Of a DNA stretch of 6,513 nucleotides, positions 5,067-6,513 are shown piece after piece. A model generated the notes under the pieces. It had not been told where the DNA came from. It saw only the letters and a program-made list of their open reading frames with translations, and made no database searches. A program made the position numbers and the translations under genes. Source of the DNA: Chloroflexota bacterium (GTDB lineage Bacteria; Chloroflexota; Dehalococcoidia; UBA2247; RBG-13-53-26); NCBI GenBank assembly GCA_017885485.1, contig JAFNFZ010000174.1, positions 1 to 6,513 of the forward strand, in the 5' to 3' direction. Positions within the stretch are counted from its first letter, which is position 1; every line of letters starts with the position of its first letter.

Positions 5067-5979
5067 ACTCTATTGGAGCGAATAGCCGTCTCTCAACCTC
5101 CCTTATCCGCTCAATGCCCTTCACCTCATGCGGGAGAAGCGGCAAGACGCTGCAATTCAGCTCGTATCTTCCCTTCAACTCTGCAAGGTAGCTCTGCTGC
5201 ATGCGTGCCTTGCTTTCGAGAAATGGGGAATCTGCCTTCTCAATGACCTGGTTGACGATAATGTGATCAATCTCAAGGCCGTAGCCCCTGAAATCTGAGA
5301 AAATGCCATCGAGCTGACGTATGGCCAGAGCTTCAGCAATAGTGACCATGTTGAACTTCACCCTCTCTCTGAGGAACTCCATGTCCCTGTCTGAGAGTTC
5401 CTGCCACTCTCGAATCACTCCCAAAACGGAGCGTTTCGTGTTCGGTGTTGCCTTGAGCGACGAGTAGATCCTCGCTGCAGGCTTCAGGTGGTGATTCATC
5501 AGAGACGGCATTCTGAGCAGCCCCAGCGTCTGCCCTGCAGGCGCAGTATCCCAGACTATGCTCTCAAATCTGCCAGATTCACTGAGTTCTCTGATGTAGT
5601 CAACCATGAACTCGTCCCTTATGCCTGGAAGAATACTGGCGACGAAATCGGTGAACTCACCGTAGTCAATGTCCACGAAGGCAGAGAATACGTCGTATAC
5701 CTGGGGGCCAAACTTCTTCTCCCAGAGTGTCTTCACGTCACCGTAACTGATCTCATCGAGATATAGGTTGTCCGTGACCATTGCTGGCTTTTCAGAAGAC
5801 TCCACTTCGAAGATGTCTCTTAGTGACGGCGTGAAGTCTGTAGAGACGACCAGGGTCTTCTTGCCTTTCGTGGCGTGGTTCAAGGCGGTGGCTGCGGCCG
5901 AAGTTGTCTTGCCTACCCCTCCCTTGCCGCAGAACATGGTGACATTCTTGGGCTTTGATTCTGCCGGTGTTCTTGCCAT
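5065..5979 (-). CDS. ArsA/Get3-family (deviant Walker A) ATPase
   Basis: This is a 304-residue soluble ATPase of the SIMIBI class, single-domain ArsA/Get3 type. It has the deviant Walker A G-K-G-G-V-G-K-T-T (18-26, signature K19, catalytic K24), a switch I region S-T-D-F-T-P-S-L-R-D (47-55; the family normally has D-P-A-H-S, so P and H are shifted or replaced), and switch II D-T-A-P-A-G-Q-T-L (144-152; usually D-T-A-P-T-G-H-T). V-N-Q-V lies near 242-245, and L-P-H-E-V is at 282-286. Get3's zinc CxxC pair is absent. I chose the ATG at 5979 because homologs begin shortly before the P-loop; an open frame extends 39 codons further to 6096 but is cysteine-rich and unlike the family. Family members either energise arsenite export or deliver membrane proteins. 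No arsenic genes are nearby, so the substrate is unknown. It converges on the plus-strand cassette. Confidence 0.88.
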   Translation of the reverse strand: MARTPAESKPKNVTMFCGKGGVGKTTSAAATALNHATKGKKTLVVSTDFTPSLRDIFEVESSEKPAMVTDNLYLDEISYGDVKTLWEKKFGPQVYDVFSAFVDIDYGEFTDFVASILPGIRDEFMVDYIRELSESGRFESIVWDTAPAGQTLGLLRMPSLMNHHLKPAARIYSSLKATPNTKRSVLGVIREWQELSDRDMEFLRERVKFNMVTIAEALAIRQLDGIFSDFRGYGLEIDHIIVNQVIEKADSPFLESKARMQQSYLAELKGRYELNCSVLPLLPHEVKGIERIREVERRLFAPIE

Positions 5980-6088
5980 CCCCGTTCGAGTGTACAGTAC
6001 CAGATTAGCACACCATTGCAGACGCTGCCAAAGTGTGCCCACATCAGGCGTGCGTTTCTCCTGCTGGTTGTCCAGGCCGCATGGGCAC

Positions 6089-6106
6089 ATAGGCATAAAT
6101 GCCTAT
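6089..6106. promoter_or_regulatory. Perfect 18-bp palindrome, candidate operator
   Basis: ATAGGCAT and ATGCCTAT are exact 8-bp complements separated by AA, the geometry expected for a dimeric repressor or activator. It lies 110 bases upstream of the ATPase start and about 256 bases upstream of the oxidoreductase start. A third AGGCAT half-site lies at 6146-6151. The regulator is not identified. Confidence 0.6.
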
Positions 6107-6152
6107 TGCCTGGTGGCACTGTGCGACATTTCGGCAATTGGCAACAGGCATT
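6098..6152 (-). repeat. 13-bp imperfect inverted repeat overlapping the palindrome
   Basis: AATGCCTATTGCC (6098-6110) and GGCAACAGGCATT (6140-6152) are reverse complements at 12 of 13 positions. In a minus-strand transcript the single mismatch becomes a G-U pair, so a 13-pair stem with a 29-base loop could form in the ATPase leader. It shares its left arm with the 18-bp palindrome, so DNA-binding and RNA-structure explanations compete. Confidence 0.5.
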
Positions 6153-6276
6153 ATGGCGCAAGTTAGCATATCGACCGCGTGTTATCGTTGATGTTGGATG
6201 TGGGAGGCGAAGGGCAGGTAAGTTTGACAGAAGGTCATCAAACACAGTGATCGGTAGCCAGAGGGGAAAGATACGT

Positions 6277-6312
6277 GAGAGGGCAAGGCAGCGAATGCTG
6301 AATTGCCCTTTC
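6277..6312 (+). promoter_or_regulatory. Terminator-like hairpin in leader of the oxidoreductase gene
   Basis: GAGAGGGCAA (6277-6286) pairs with TTGCCCTTTC (6303-6312) through ten pairs (one G-U), then a GG/AA internal mismatch, then CAGC/GCTG closing a GAAT tetraloop. The bases on and after the right arm are T-rich (TTTCTGTTTGG). It ends 35 bases before the AAAGGAGG ribosome site, the place where transcription attenuation of the molybdoenzyme gene could act. The U-run is imperfect, so a plain leader hairpin is also possible. Confidence 0.5.
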
Positions 6313-6361
6313 TGTTTGGTCATGGGTCTTTGGCTTGGCAGAAGAAAGGAGGAAGCGGCCC

Positions 6362-6513
6362 GTGGACTTGAACCGTAGGGACTTTCTGAGACTATCTGGA
6401 GCAGGCCTGGCTGGTGCGGTGGCCCTCAGCGCCATGCCTGACACACAGGTACTGGCCGCCAAGAAGTTCTCGCTCCCGGACAGAGTCAGTGAAACACAGA
6501 CCATCTGCTGTTA
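6362..6513 (+). CDS. TAT-exported molybdopterin oxidoreductase, probable formate dehydrogenase alpha subunit (3'-truncated)
   Basis: Only the first 50 codons are in the window. Translation from the GTG at 6362 gives a twin-arginine signal, N-R-R-D-F-L-R-L-S-G-A-G-L-A-G-A (residues 4-19), then a hydrophobic stretch and a likely cleavage region near V-L-A-A (32-35). The mature start has E-T-Q-T-I-C-C followed by T-A of what is probably a tyrosine codon. S/T-I-C-C-Y-C is the opening of the [4Fe-4S] domain of exported formate dehydrogenases (FdnG/FdhA type), which oxidise formate outside the cytoplasmic membrane with a molybdenum or tungsten bis-pterin cofactor. AAAGGAGG (6345-6352) is nine bases before the GTG, fixing the start. 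The catalytic Sec or Cys lies beyond the window. Another exported molybdoenzyme of the same superfamily is the main alternative. Confidence 0.8.
   Translation, partial: MDLNRRDFLRLSGAGLAGAVALSAMPDTQVLAAKKFSLPDRVSETQTICC

Larger units (their letters stand above)
5980..6361. other. 382-base intergenic region between divergent genes
   Basis: Divergent control region between the ATPase (minus) and the exported oxidoreductase (plus). Overlapping open frames on both strands here look non-coding in composition and have no credible ribosome sites. It contains the palindrome and extra half-site at 6089-6152, a hairpin at 6277-6312, and a GTTTGA/TCAAAC pair (6222-6227 and 6238-6243). A TTGACA hexamer (6224-6229) has no good -10 partner. 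No tRNA or known riboswitch could be recognised. Confidence 0.6.

Noticed and set aside
5980..6096. 39-codon N-terminal extension of the ATPase
   Set aside because: It does not resemble the family, overlaps the palindrome, and has no good ribosome site; the core begins normally from the ATG at 5979.
6016..6378. 120-codon plus-strand open frame across the divergent spacer
   Set aside because: No ribosome site, arginine/cysteine-rich random-looking product, and it overlaps the better supported oxidoreductase start in another frame.
6355..6380. tRNA-like T-arm on the minus strand (GGTTCAAGTCC)
   Set aside because: The flanking bases do not form a T-stem, no other tRNA arms are present, and the same bases encode the start of the twin-arginine signal.

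Overview
The window comes from a bacterial chromosome of moderate GC content. It is dominated by a plus-strand array (about 1-4900) in which three ftsZ-like genes alternate with very small membrane-protein genes. The order is ftsZ-like 1 (5' end cut by the window edge), two small proteins (870-1064 and 1077-1274), ftsZ-like 2 (1409-2515), one small protein (2565-2780), ftsZ-like 3 (2956-4044), and one small protein (4132-4323). Two further small hydrophobic ORFs follow (4491-4580 and 4702-4899). The four proteins after the ftsZ genes are homologous to each other. Each has two predicted membrane helices, an N-terminal L-x-W-x-N-x3-G motif, and a loop motif W-x-x-F-[AS]-S-x-x-[AS]-[KR]. Each ftsZ gene therefore carries its own small membrane partner gene, and the whole cassette looks duplicated.

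All three FtsZ proteins keep the tubulin signature GGGTGTG and the T7 synergy-loop residues N-x-D-x-x-D, so they look like competent polymerising GTPases. None ends in the usual FtsA/SepF-binding peptide. Each instead ends in a short W-[LF]-[AS] amphipathic segment, in one case after a nine-serine linker. My working model, which is inference, is a set of specialised membrane-attached FtsZ filaments, each paired with a two-helix membrane anchor or regulator, rather than the normal division FtsZ. Perfect or near-perfect RNA hairpins sit in the two longer spacers between modules (1337-1361 and 2789-2825).

From 4900 to 5064 there is no gene, only a 14-bp inverted repeat whose right arm touches the stop codon of the next, convergent gene. 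That minus-strand gene (5065-5979) encodes a single-domain ArsA/Get3-type ATPase. A 382-base spacer (5980-6361) follows. It holds a perfect 8+8 bp palindrome, a third copy of the same half-site, and a terminator-like hairpin. The last gene (6362 to the window end) is the start of a twin-arginine-exported molybdopterin oxidoreductase, most likely a formate dehydrogenase catalytic subunit.

The organism is probably an anaerobe that respires with an exported formate dehydrogenase. A Dehalococcoidia/Chloroflexota relative is my guess from the gene combination; nothing in the window proves it.
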